Source: JBNKEI01 sp050288705
GTDB taxonomy: Bacteria > Myxococcota > Myxococcia > Myxococcales > UBA5297
Assembly: GCA_050288705.1 (NCBI GenBank)
Contig: JBNKEI010000062.1
Coordinates: forward strand, 1 to 25,373
Direction of reading: 5' to 3'
Length of the DNA stretch: 25,373 nt
Within the stretch, counting starts at the first letter, position 1. The number at the start of each line of letters is the position of its first letter. Position numbers and translations under genes: made by a program. This document shows positions 1-7,541 of this stretch, piece after piece. The notes beneath the pieces were generated by a model, which made no database searches, was not told the DNA's origin, and was given only the letters and a program-made list of their open reading frames with translations.

Positions 1-166
1 AATTGGCCTAAAAGTTGCCGGAAGCTGCTTTCAGATTGACTAAATCTTGTGTGCCGGGTCCTTAATCGTGCGGACTTGCAGCTATTCCATCGTGTTTTAT
101 CTCTATGCGTGAGTTTCACGCATGCTTACCGAAAAGACACGTTTAAAATAACGCGCTCTAGTGCAT

Positions 167-1021
167 TTATGAAAGAAAAGTTTTTATCATGATTTGAAGG
201 GCGCGCCCAAATAGGCTCGGAGAATTGCATTCTTGTATCCAGGAACACTGTTCTTGGTCGGAAGAAGGAAGATGGGCCATTTTAATTTCTAATTCTCTTT
301 GTGCTTGCTCAATTTCTTTGCGGCGCGCCTTTTCCATTCCCCCGCTTTTTACAAAACGCACCACCGCACCCAGCTCGCCGGAGTCAAACCAAATTCCGTG
401 GGCTTTACAAACGTCAACAATAACTCCCGAGCACCGGGCAAAATTTTGAAGGTTCATCAATTTGCTGCATTCAGGGCAGGGTATGTATTTGCGCGAGGGA
501 GCGCTACGACTAGTAGGCGGAATGGTATTAGCAATAGTGGGACTTGTTTCCGGCCCAAGGTCCGAAGATTCGCGTGCTGATAAAAGGCGATCAAACGAAT
601 GGTTGTCTAACCAAACGCCCCCGCATTGAGAACATTCATGCAATAAAACCTCGTTCACTATTTGTGCATGCAGTTCAATATTTCCCGGACAGCGGGGGCA
701 TTTTTTGGTCAGTTGCGAATCAGGAGCTGGTTTTGCTGCTACATTGAGCTTGGCCCCGCAGTGGGGGCAAAATTTGTTTTCCGCGAAAACTCTGCCTAGG
801 CAGGAGGGACAAGCCGCCATCGCTAAGCGTGCGTTGCAATAGCTGCAACTATTATCGGTGGGCGAGCAAGAACCATCGCAGGAAGGGCAGCGAATTTGTC
901 CTGCTCGGGAATCGACTTTGGGAACTGGAAAACTTGCTCCACAGGGGCAGCGCACTAATGTTCCGGTTGCTCGTCCACTTAAGTCATACCGCGAGTGGCA
1001 ATGCGGACATTCCAGAATCAT
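167..1021 (-). CDS. Zinc-ribbon protein with two TFIIB-type zinc-finger domains
   Basis: A 284-residue protein built from cysteine pairs. The N-terminal half has a run of CxxC knuckles (CPHC, CPSC, CSYC, CPSC, CPHCGAK), like a chain of rubredoxin/zinc-ribbon units. The second half carries two copies of the zf-TFIIB pattern: a CPRC knuckle followed by CSQCGGVWLD, then CPECSKLM followed by a variant ending HGIWFDSGEL. This zf-TFIIB pattern is typical of small bacterial proteins of unknown role, many from deltaproteobacterial lineages. A basic, charged helix and a short hydrophobic C-terminus (IMIKTFLS) follow. The ATG at 1019-1021 sits directly before the first zinc knuckle, but no strong ribosome-binding site is visible. 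The gene stands alone, separated from its neighbour by a repeat-like hairpin. Metal binding is well supported; the biological function is unknown. Confidence 0.85.
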   Translation of the reverse strand: MILECPHCHSRYDLSGRATGTLVRCPCGASFPVPKVDSRAGQIRCPSCDGSCSPTDNSCSYCNARLAMAACPSCLGRVFAENKFCPHCGAKLNVAAKPAPDSQLTKKCPRCPGNIELHAQIVNEVLLHECSQCGGVWLDNHSFDRLLSARESSDLGPETSPTIANTIPPTSRSAPSRKYIPCPECSKLMNLQNFARCSGVIVDVCKAHGIWFDSGELGAVVRFVKSGGMEKARRKEIEQAQRELEIKMAHLPSSDQEQCSWIQECNSPSLFGRALQIMIKTFLS

Positions 1022-1080
1022 TTTTCTATTGTGCTACTACAGCTATGTTTAATTCAATCTTACATGTCGCCGCAGGCAGC

Positions 1081-1114
1081 CCCCTCACCCTGACTCTCTA
1101 CCAGAGGGAGAGGG
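1081..1114. repeat. Intergenic hairpin repeat (CCCTCACCC...GGGAGAGGG type)
   Basis: Between the zinc-ribbon gene and the formyltransferase lies a pyrimidine-rich then purine-rich stretch, with CTCTC and GAGAG arms around a short centre. It resembles a widespread bacterial intergenic repeat (CCCTCACCCT... AGAGGGAGAGGG) that I recognise by eye. Only one copy is seen here. It could act as a transcription terminator between two genes read in the same direction. Confidence 0.4.
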
Positions 1115-1171
1115 TATTCACTGCATGTGCAAGCGAGCTTTGATTAGGGAGCGAAGGACCGATGGTGCTTC

Positions 1172-2344
1172 TTAGTGATGAAACAGGCGAATTCCCGAAA
1201 AGACCATGGTCATTCCGTATTCGTTGCAAGCTTGGATAACTGCTTGATCGCGGGTGGAGCCGCCTGGTTGAAGGATATAGCGAACCCCAGTTAAAGCCGC
1301 GCGATCGATCGAATCTCGGAAAGGGAAGAAGGCGTCAGAGCCAAGGGTAACCCCTTGCAAGGTGCTCATCCAAGCGCGTCTTTCGTTAGCAGTAAATTGT
1401 TTGGGAATATTAGTAAAGACCTCGCCCCAAGTCGCTTTTTCCGCATCAGTTATATCCGCTTGCAAAAATTGGTCGATGGCGTTATCGCGCTCTGGTCGTT
1501 TAATATCGGGCCTGAAAGGCAAATCTTGCACCAGGGAATGCTGACGAAGCCACCAGAGATCAGCCTTGGCGCCCGCCAATCTTGCACAGTGAACGCGCGA
1601 TTGCTGGCCAGCCCCAATACCAATAGTTTGACCGTCCAACACGTAGCATACTGAATTCGACTGAGTATATTTAAGCGTTATAAAGGCTACCATCATGTCG
1701 CGAATCGCCGCTTCCGGAAGATTCTTGTTATCAGTGACAATATTATTGAAATCATCCAAACCAACTAGGCGATCGTTACGTTTTTGTTCAAAGGTAATTC
1801 CAAATACTTCGCGAATTTCCATTGACTCTGGTTCATACGTCGGGTCTATTTGTATGACCGAATACTTGCCTTTCTTTTTTGCAGCCAAAATAGTTAAAGC
1901 TTCTGGCTCATACTCAGGAGCAATTATTCCGTCGGAAACCTCGCGGCTAATTAATTTGGCGGTGGCAATATCGACTTTATGAGAAAGAGCAATCCAATCG
2001 CCAAAAGAAGACATGCGGTCCACACCGCGCGCGCGCGCGTAAGCAGTCGCCAGAGGCGACAATTCCAAATCATCAACAAAATAGGTTTTCTTTAAAAGGT
2101 TGGAAAGAGGAATGGCTACCGCCGCGCCCGATGGACTGACGTGTTTGAAAGAAGCGGCTGCTGGCAAACCAGTGGCTTGAGCAAGCTCCTTCACAAGTTG
2201 CCAAGCATTAAGGGCGTCTAAAAGATTAATGTACCCCGGAGCGCCCGCTAGCACTTGGATTGGTAGCTCGCCATTTTTGCGAAACACTCGCGCGGGAGCT
2301 TGGTGAGGGTTGGCGCCATAACGCAAAGAAAGCTCTTTAAACAT
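1172..2344 (-). CDS. Stand-alone AICAR formyltransferase (PurH C-terminal domain only)
   Basis: A 390-residue protein matching the AICAR transformylase half of PurH, which transfers a formyl group from 10-formyl-THF to AICAR in purine synthesis. Hallmarks are LRYGANPHQ at the N-terminus, the catalytic Lys-His pair in SFKHVSPSGAA (K67, H68), KYTQSNSVCY in the middle, and a normal family C-terminus (MVFSGIRLFHH). The IMP cyclohydrolase (MGS-like) domain that precedes this in bifunctional PurH is absent, and the ATG lies right at the domain edge, so this is a monofunctional form rather than a truncation. A strong AGGAGAGA site precedes the ATG. Its start overlaps the end of the 69-aa ORF, making it the last gene of the lar-type operon. 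A run of seven CG dinucleotides (2026-2039) lies inside the gene. No other purine gene is in the window, so a role beyond purine synthesis is possible but unproven. Confidence 0.85.
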   Translation of the reverse strand: MFKELSLRYGANPHQAPARVFRKNGELPIQVLAGAPGYINLLDALNAWQLVKELAQATGLPAAASFKHVSPSGAAVAIPLSNLLKKTYFVDDLELSPLATAYARARGVDRMSSFGDWIALSHKVDIATAKLISREVSDGIIAPEYEPEALTILAAKKKGKYSVIQIDPTYEPESMEIREVFGITFEQKRNDRLVGLDDFNNIVTDNKNLPEAAIRDMMVAFITLKYTQSNSVCYVLDGQTIGIGAGQQSRVHCARLAGAKADLWWLRQHSLVQDLPFRPDIKRPERDNAIDQFLQADITDAEKATWGEVFTNIPKQFTANERRAWMSTLQGVTLGSDAFFPFRDSIDRAALTGVRYILQPGGSTRDQAVIQACNEYGMTMVFSGIRLFHH

Positions 2345-2546
2345 GATGGTCTCTCCTGTTTGGTAGGTTGGTGGTTGGGATCTCTCCTCTATTTATGTTA
2401 CTTATAGTAACTTGCACATTTTTTGAAATCTCTAAAATGTCTTTTAAATTGTTACTATATTTTGAGCAAGGTCCCAGAAGTCTTAAATTGCTAATTCTAT
2501 TTAATGCCTCCTGTTTCTCTTGGATGGCAGTTTTGGTTTTTACCAT
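2337..2546 (-). CDS. Small hypothetical protein, translationally coupled (69 aa)
   Basis: A short ORF placed exactly between two real genes: its ATG (2544-2546) overlaps the stop of the Tat-exported protein, and its stop overlaps the ATG of the formyltransferase. A GAGGT ribosome-binding site lies about seven bases ahead of the ATG. The product starts with a charged, probably helical stretch (KTKTAIQEKQEALNRI), then LRLLGPCSKYS, and ends in a polar, basic tail. There is no signal peptide and no recognisable domain. The overlap at both ends and the good ribosome-binding site favour a real gene. It may simply be a coupling cistron. I do not recognise a family. Confidence 0.55.
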   Translation of the reverse strand: MVKTKTAIQEKQEALNRISNLRLLGPCSKYSNNLKDILEISKNVQVTISNINRGEIPTTNLPNRRDHHV

Positions 2547-5152
2547 TTTTCTACCTCTTCGCCTTTTGAATTAAAAAAATTCATGGTGCAGATATATCGA
2601 GGGTCGCTAGTAGGTTCAACGTTTTCACCAACTGAGGCAAAAGGAGTGGAGACGCGCGGAAAGTAAGGCAGCCTATCGGGCACATACATTTTAAAGGTAT
2701 ATCCTTTGGCGGTTGCGTATTTTTTTGCTTGCTCGTAGGCAGTAGTAAGCGAGGTGAGCGTATCTACGTATTTTGCAAATTGTATACTAGGCCAGTGGGA
2801 AACTCCATTAGCATCGCGTCCATAAGGAATATCAAAAAACTTGTCTATCATGTCATCGGTTTGCGATTGTATAGCCATACCGTGCGCTACTACCATAGGA
2901 GTTGCATCACTCAAAAAGGTACCTAGTTCGTTCCATTCCGCTATTGAATACTTGACCGCTTTGGCAAACATGTTAGCTGTGCCGTGTTCAATTTCCATTG
3001 CTGCCAGCAGAGAAAATGCCATGGTGAATGTTCCCATGGTTTTGTCTACTTCATTGGCTTCTTCTCCGAAAATAAGTCTGCCGTCATTGTTAGTATCCAT
3101 GGCGGTTAATTGGTCGTAATAACCAGGGTTGTAATCGTATTTTGCCATCGCCAAGTCATCGTTTGCTTTTGCTAATTGACGTAGCAATCTTTGCAAGGGA
3201 CATAACCCGGCCTCGATACTCCAGTAATGAGGGGGCATGTGATCTTGGTATTGAGTTTTAGCAATTACTTCCTTGAATTTAAACTTGCCTTGATCAAAAG
3301 CCTCCTGCCAATTTCTGGTAGAATCAAAAATTGCCCGACCAAAATGCCCGTTCGCAGAAATTAGCATAAAATCTTTTGGTCCAGCCATGCGGTCTCTTCC
3401 CCGAACATAATAAGTCTGAGTGCCCAAACCACGGGTTTCTGCATAGGCATAGAGATAAGTGTTTTCAACCGGCCATTCATAATCACCTTTAAAGGACACA
3501 ATAGACTTAGCTGCGGCATCCCAGTGAACATCACCGCCTGGCGTCCAAATGGCAAACGGATGCTTGGCTACTGTGCCTTTGGGTACGTTTTTGTATAAAT
3601 ATCTTGATGAAAATAAATCCAATGCTACTGGATTTTCGGAGGCCAAAATTAGCCCCTCGTTATTTAAATAACCGTAAGCTCCTCCACCATGAGCGAGGTT
3701 AGTTGCAGTAATTGCGTCGGAAATATGCAGTATGTAAGGCAAGAGAGACTGAGCGCGTACTGCCAAATTAATATCGACCATTGAGCCTTTGAGCCCATCG
3801 TTGGGAATGCGCGGCGTTGATTGTGGGTCGACAGCTCCGTCGCAATTCATACGCAGGCCTTTTGACCAAGGCGAATGATACACGCCACTCTTTAAGTTAG
3901 CCACTGGATAGAATTTACAACTGGCTGGAGTATTGGTGGACGTGGGCCATCCATATTTGAAATCGGGAGTATCAGAGCTGTTGTCATAACCGGATTTTGT
4001 TGGCCACAACCCAATACCCAAGTTTTTTGTTGCATTAGTAATAAGCTCAATGCTGTGGACTTTTAGTTTGGGAACGTTAATAAGCACAGCTCCGGGATAG
4101 TTATCCAAATCGTTGGGGTCACCCACGACTGCTTTGTGTACAGTCACGCTTTGATAACAGGCACCGTTGGGCACTTCAATTTCCCGACCTCTTGCGTCGT
4201 CGGGAGTGTTGGCTTCGGCATTATTAAGATCTATGAATGCCAATTGATCCCTGGCCTTTCCCGGAGGAGTATACGGGCCGTAAATACTTTGCAAGTGGCC
4301 TTGCATAGGGTTATCGGTGTGCGACGCGGGATGTGAGTCGGCAAGGTATTTTCGTACATAGTAAAAGGGGTAGCCGCCGTAAAATATTGCCGTTCCGGTG
4401 TTTGGGTCTGTAACCCGCCCCTCAAAAACTGCTTCCGCAGTATAAGGAAAGCCCCAATATTGGCTATAGGCGCTATTATACAAATGCTGCCAGGTATGAG
4501 TGGTAGTGCCGGTTTCGCCAACTGCCATTTCAAAATAGGAAATCTCTAAATTGTCGTGAAACCAACGCAGGAGAGCAGCTAGAAATGCCCAATGAGTACA
4601 GGCAGAAGCGCCGCCGCCTTCCAAGCCGTAGTTGTTACGGGGGGCTGAGCCATCTCCGCCAAAGGAGATGACATCGGCGCTTACGATATTTGGCTTGAAA
4701 AGAAGCTTTTTAGGAGGAAAACCCTTTTTGCCTTTTACCTGTTCGCAAATAGTAATGCCTGCCGAAGTGAGTAAGGTTTGCTTTTTAGAAATGCTTCCCA
4801 GAATAGGAAGCAGAACGTCATCTAAGGCTTCATAAGTATAGTCAATACGTTTTTTAATGCTGTCCCATTTGCTAACTTCGGTTTCCTTAGATTTAATATA
4901 TTCTGCGAGAAGATCGGAAACGCTTTTTACTCTAGTAGTGACTGTGCCGTCGGGGTTTAGAGTATAGTCGCCCGCGTAAGATAATAGCGGGTGAATTTTG
5001 GCAACCGAAATGAGCGAGCCTTCGTAGTCTACATCTTGGACTTTAAATTCTTCTAAGCAACCGGAAGTTACTGCTCCTGCACCCGCAAATGCTACTCCCG
5101 CACACTTAAGAAATTCTCGCCGGGAAACGTTCTTTCTGTTGTCGTTACTCAT
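2540..5152 (-). CDS. Tat-exported DUF362-like protein with EF-hand loop; candidate NPN-linked enzyme
   Basis: About 870 residues. The N-terminus carries a twin-arginine motif (SRREFLK, residues 10-16), a weakly hydrophobic Ala/Gly stretch and a Cys at residue 32 in a TSGC context, so it may be a Tat-dependent lipoprotein. The ATG at 5150-5152 is chosen because GGGAG lies eight bases upstream and the Tat motif then starts at the usual distance; an upstream in-frame ATG lacks a good site. The pattern KLLFKPNIV (about 160 residues in) and VPKLKVHS...TNATKNLGIG (about residues 355-385) fit the DUF362 family. A canonical EF-hand loop, DTNNDGRLIFGE, lies near residues 684-695, suggesting calcium binding outside the cytoplasm. 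The gene follows larC by about 80 bases. Tat export implies folding, and possibly cofactor loading, before secretion. No catalytic activity is assigned. Confidence 0.75.
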   Translation of the reverse strand: MSNDNRKNVSRREFLKCAGVAFAGAGAVTSGCLEEFKVQDVDYEGSLISVAKIHPLLSYAGDYTLNPDGTVTTRVKSVSDLLAEYIKSKETEVSKWDSIKKRIDYTYEALDDVLLPILGSISKKQTLLTSAGITICEQVKGKKGFPPKKLLFKPNIVSADVISFGGDGSAPRNNYGLEGGGASACTHWAFLAALLRWFHDNLEISYFEMAVGETGTTTHTWQHLYNSAYSQYWGFPYTAEAVFEGRVTDPNTGTAIFYGGYPFYYVRKYLADSHPASHTDNPMQGHLQSIYGPYTPPGKARDQLAFIDLNNAEANTPDDARGREIEVPNGACYQSVTVHKAVVGDPNDLDNYPGAVLINVPKLKVHSIELITNATKNLGIGLWPTKSGYDNSSDTPDFKYGWPTSTNTPASCKFYPVANLKSGVYHSPWSKGLRMNCDGAVDPQSTPRIPNDGLKGSMVDINLAVRAQSLLPYILHISDAITATNLAHGGGAYGYLNNEGLILASENPVALDLFSSRYLYKNVPKGTVAKHPFAIWTPGGDVHWDAAAKSIVSFKGDYEWPVENTYLYAYAETRGLGTQTYYVRGRDRMAGPKDFMLISANGHFGRAIFDSTRNWQEAFDQGKFKFKEVIAKTQYQDHMPPHYWSIEAGLCPLQRLLRQLAKANDDLAMAKYDYNPGYYDQLTAMDTNNDGRLIFGEEANEVDKTMGTFTMAFSLLAAMEIEHGTANMFAKAVKYSIAEWNELGTFLSDATPMVVAHGMAIQSQTDDMIDKFFDIPYGRDANGVSHWPSIQFAKYVDTLTSLTTAYEQAKKYATAKGYTFKMYVPDRLPYFPRVSTPFASVGENVEPTSDPRYICTMNFFNSKGEEVEKW

Positions 5153-5235
5153 TTGGTTTTCTCCCAAAGTCATTCTATTCTGGTGGGCTCCCTGCTTTTT
5201 TAACAAAAAGTTCTATAGTCGCTTTTGTTTGGTAT

Positions 5236-5943
5236 TTAATTGGTGTAAATAGTTGCACGGAGAAATGTTCCGTAGTTTTCCGAATAAGTGCCCGCACCAT
5301 ATCCTTCGGCAATCAATTTTCCTTGGTAATCGTTTGCATTACATAAAGTTTTTAGTATTGCCATGCCTGTTGGCGTAGCTAGCTCTATGCCTTCATTTCC
5401 CAGAAATGTCTTCATTCCCATAGCAAGCTTGGCAACTGCCGGAGCGGGCACCTGGTGACGTCCGTGCGAGAATTCCACCATGCCAGAACCCAAATTTATT
5501 GGAGAATATCCAATGTAATCAGGCTGAATTTTGTCTATTAATATTGCTGTGCCAACAATGTCGATAATAGTATCAATAGCGCCGATTTCGTGAAAGTGAA
5601 CTTTTTCTATGGGTACATTATGGACTTCTGCTTCCACTGTGCCCAGAGTTTGCAAAATATTTAAAGAAAGTGTTTTCACGTTATTGTTTACTTGGCCTTC
5701 CCTAATTATTTTTACAATGTCCGCATAGTGACGCAGTTGTTCTTCTTTGGTTTGCCGGACCTCTAGATTTAGCGTTGAGATACCTTTTATTTGTTTTTGA
5801 TGCAGAATCAATTCATAAGAGGCGATATCCAGGTTTTGAAGGCCATTGGAAAGTACCGCTATTGGTATTCCTGTGTCCAAGAGGGCAGAAAGAATCATGT
5901 CTCCCGAAACACCCTTCACACCGTCAAAGTACAAAGTCTTCAT
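5236..5943 (-). CDS. larC: LarC1-type nickel-insertion protein for the NPN cofactor (short form)
   Basis: LarC inserts nickel into the pyridinium-bisthiocarboxylate intermediate, the last step of nickel-pincer nucleotide synthesis, in a CTP-dependent reaction. Hallmarks seen are FDGVKGVSGDMILSALLD at the N-terminus, HFHEIGAIDTIIDIVG in the middle and ELATPTGMAILKTL followed by GYGAGT near the end. The ATG overlaps the larB stop in an ATGA arrangement. The 235-residue protein ends at GTFLRATIYTN, the point where full-length LarC normally passes into its C-terminal LarC2 domain. Only about 80 bases separate the stop from the next start, so no LarC2 can be encoded here, whether by frameshift (as reported for Lactiplantibacillus plantarum larC) or as a separate gene. 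LarC2 may be elsewhere in the genome, or this form may work without it. Confidence 0.9.
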   Translation of the reverse strand: MKTLYFDGVKGVSGDMILSALLDTGIPIAVLSNGLQNLDIASYELILHQKQIKGISTLNLEVRQTKEEQLRHYADIVKIIREGQVNNNVKTLSLNILQTLGTVEAEVHNVPIEKVHFHEIGAIDTIIDIVGTAILIDKIQPDYIGYSPINLGSGMVEFSHGRHQVPAPAVAKLAMGMKTFLGNEGIELATPTGMAILKTLCNANDYQGKLIAEGYGAGTYSENYGTFLRATIYTN

Positions 5944-6674
5944 TTTGATTGCCTATTAATCATGGCCGCAATGTAACCTGCGCCAAATCCATTATCTATG
6001 TTAACGACCGAAACACCAGGCGAACAGCTACTTAGCATAGTAAGTAGCGGGGTTATGCCTTCAAAATTAACTCCGTAACCAACGCTAGTAGGGACTGCTA
6101 TGACTGGTTTCGATGTTAAACCCGAGATTATTGTGCCGAGCGCTCCTTCCATACCTGCCACCACCACTATTGCATTGCATCTCTGAAAATCATCAAGAGC
6201 AGAGCCCAGGCGATGAAGCCCGGCAACGCCAATATCGTAGCGGCGAGCAACATTGGCTCCCATCAAATCAGCAGTTTTCGCCGCTTCTTCCGCGACTGGT
6301 TCGTCGCTAGTGCCAGCGCTGGCTATTACCACTCTGCCAATCCTTGGTTTCGTTTCGGTTTGATACCATAGCAATCCAGAAATAGGATCATATTCAGCTT
6401 CTCCTCTTAGGAGATCAAAGTGCTTACTTGAAGCTTTAGTGCCTAGCACAATATTATTTTCTTTTTTCATTTCCATGAAAATTTTATATACCTGCTCAGG
6501 GGTTTTACTCTTGCAATAAATAACCTCAGGAAATCCCTTACGCATTGCTCGGTATCTATCGATTTGTGCAAAGCCTAGGTCAATTATTGGCTTTTTAGAA
6601 AGCTCATTTAGCAGGTTTTCTTTGGAAATACTTCCCGACTTGAAATCGTCAAGAAGTTTGTCTACGTTTACCAA
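5940..6674 (-). CDS. larB: LarB, pyridinium-3,5-biscarboxylic acid mononucleotide synthase
   Basis: LarB carboxylates and hydrolyses nicotinic acid adenine dinucleotide in the first step of nickel-pincer nucleotide synthesis. About 244 residues. The C-terminal two-thirds is the PurE-like (AIR carboxylase) fold, with SAGTSDEPVAEEAA, then AGMEGALGTIISGL and AVPTSVGYG, all diagnostic for LarB. The N-terminal portion (DLGFAQIDRYRAMRKGFPEV) is the usual LarB lead-in. No ATG is available near the start. A TTG at 6672-6674 has AGGAG six bases upstream and is preferred over the TTG two codons earlier. The gene overlaps the end of larE by about 26 bases and the start of larC by four, indicating translational coupling. 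Confidence 0.93.
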   Translation of the reverse strand: MVNVDKLLDDFKSGSISKENLLNELSKKPIIDLGFAQIDRYRAMRKGFPEVIYCKSKTPEQVYKIFMEMKKENNIVLGTKASSKHFDLLRGEAEYDPISGLLWYQTETKPRIGRVVIASAGTSDEPVAEEAAKTADLMGANVARRYDIGVAGLHRLGSALDDFQRCNAIVVVAGMEGALGTIISGLTSKPVIAVPTSVGYGVNFEGITPLLTMLSSCSPGVSVVNIDNGFGAGYIAAMINRQSK

Positions 6675-7374
6675 GTTCAACTCCTAGGCCAAATTCCTTG
6701 GCCTTTTTTTTAATTTCATTATATATTGCCTCGCAAGTATTAAAATCGAAAGGTTGTATTTCAACAAAAAAGCTATTTTCTTTTAACCTTGCGCGAACAT
6801 CGACTACACCATTATCGTGTAGAAACTTTTCCATCTGTTCAATTTTTTTTAGCGATTGTAAGGTTATACGCGTGCCTAGAGGTATCCGGGTGGCTAGGCA
6901 GCTATTACTGGGTTCCACGGGAAGCAGGCATTTTTTGGATAGCTCTTTAACTGCCTTTTTGGTGAACCCGGCTTCTTTTAGCGGTGATGGTATATTCAAT
7001 TCGCTTAGCGCTCGGAGTCCTGGTCTAGCGCTGTCATCGTCGGCGAGAGTTCCGTCTACAATATTTTTTCTATTAATGCTGGTGAAAATTTTCTTTTTAC
7101 ACAGGTAGCATCGATCGCTGCAATTGGTGGCAATGTCATCATCTAGCACACATAGGTTTACCACAGTATGCTTGATGCCAATTTGTTTTGATTTTCTAAT
7201 AGCTTTAACAATGTCCTCTTCAGGAACGAACTCGGTTTTGACAGTGACTGCTTGGGCTCGGTCTCCTAGCGCTAAATTGGCGTACTTAGCAAGCAACGAA
7301 CTATCCAATCCGCCGGAAAATGCAACCGTTACTGAACCCATTTTTTCTAATATGGACCTTAACCTCTTCTCCAT
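6649..7374 (-). CDS. larE: LarE, ATP-dependent sulfur-transfer enzyme of the NPN pathway
   Basis: LarE adenylates the carboxylates of the LarB product and replaces oxygen with sulfur. The PP-loop motif SGGLDSS lies near the N-terminus, with NCSDRCYLCKKK in the middle and PSNSCLATRIP later. The latter cysteine corresponds to the sacrificial cysteine of the L. plantarum enzyme. The extra cysteines could belong to a cluster-dependent version, but I cannot decide this from sequence. About 241 residues from the ATG at 7372-7374, chosen because GGAG sits nine bases upstream and this is the normal LarE start. A GTG at 7426-7428 would add 18 residues with a poorer site. It is the first gene of the operon and is transcribed away from the ZIP transporter. 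Confidence 0.93.
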   Translation of the reverse strand: MEKRLRSILEKMGSVTVAFSGGLDSSLLAKYANLALGDRAQAVTVKTEFVPEEDIVKAIRKSKQIGIKHTVVNLCVLDDDIATNCSDRCYLCKKKIFTSINRKNIVDGTLADDDSARPGLRALSELNIPSPLKEAGFTKKAVKELSKKCLLPVEPSNSCLATRIPLGTRITLQSLKKIEQMEKFLHDNGVVDVRARLKENSFFVEIQPFDFNTCEAIYNEIKKKAKEFGLGVELGKRRQTS

Positions 7375-7481
7375 CAGGTTTTTCTCCAAATTCGGCGGGA
7401 GATTATGTTGTAAAATATCTTGAAACACAACCTGAAAAATCTAGCAATTTTTACAAAGCATGTTCTTTTGGGGGGAATAAC

Positions 7482-7498
7482 CGATAACCATATTATCG
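7482..7498. promoter_or_regulatory. Palindrome in the larE/ZIP divergent region (candidate operator)
   Basis: A perfect 6-bp inverted repeat, CGATAA-CCATA-TTATCG, lies midway between the divergent larE and ZIP starts. Size and placement fit an operator for a dimeric metal-responsive regulator. It does not match the usual Zur or NikR consensus closely, and the regulator is unknown. Confidence 0.45.
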
Positions 7499-7504
7499 AT
7501 TTTT

Positions 7505-7529
7505 ATGCGGAGTATCATCTTATACGCAT
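7505..7529 (+). promoter_or_regulatory. Leader hairpin upstream of the ZIP gene
   Basis: ATGCG (7505-7509), a three-base bulge, TAT, then a six-base loop and ATACGCAT (7522-7529) form an 8-bp stem with a bulge that ends 12 bases before the ATG. In the transcript it would sit beside the ribosome-binding site. In DNA it could be a second protein-binding site. Confidence 0.35.
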
Positions 7530-7541
7530 GTGGGTAGAATT

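Noticed and set aside
2540..5206. Upstream ATG at 5206 as the start of the Tat protein
   Set aside because: It would put 18 extra residues before the Tat region and has no well-placed ribosome-binding site; the ATG at 5152 does.
7482..7498. Calling the palindrome a Zur or NikR box
   Set aside because: It does not match the usual consensus of either regulator, so it is listed only as an unassigned operator candidate.
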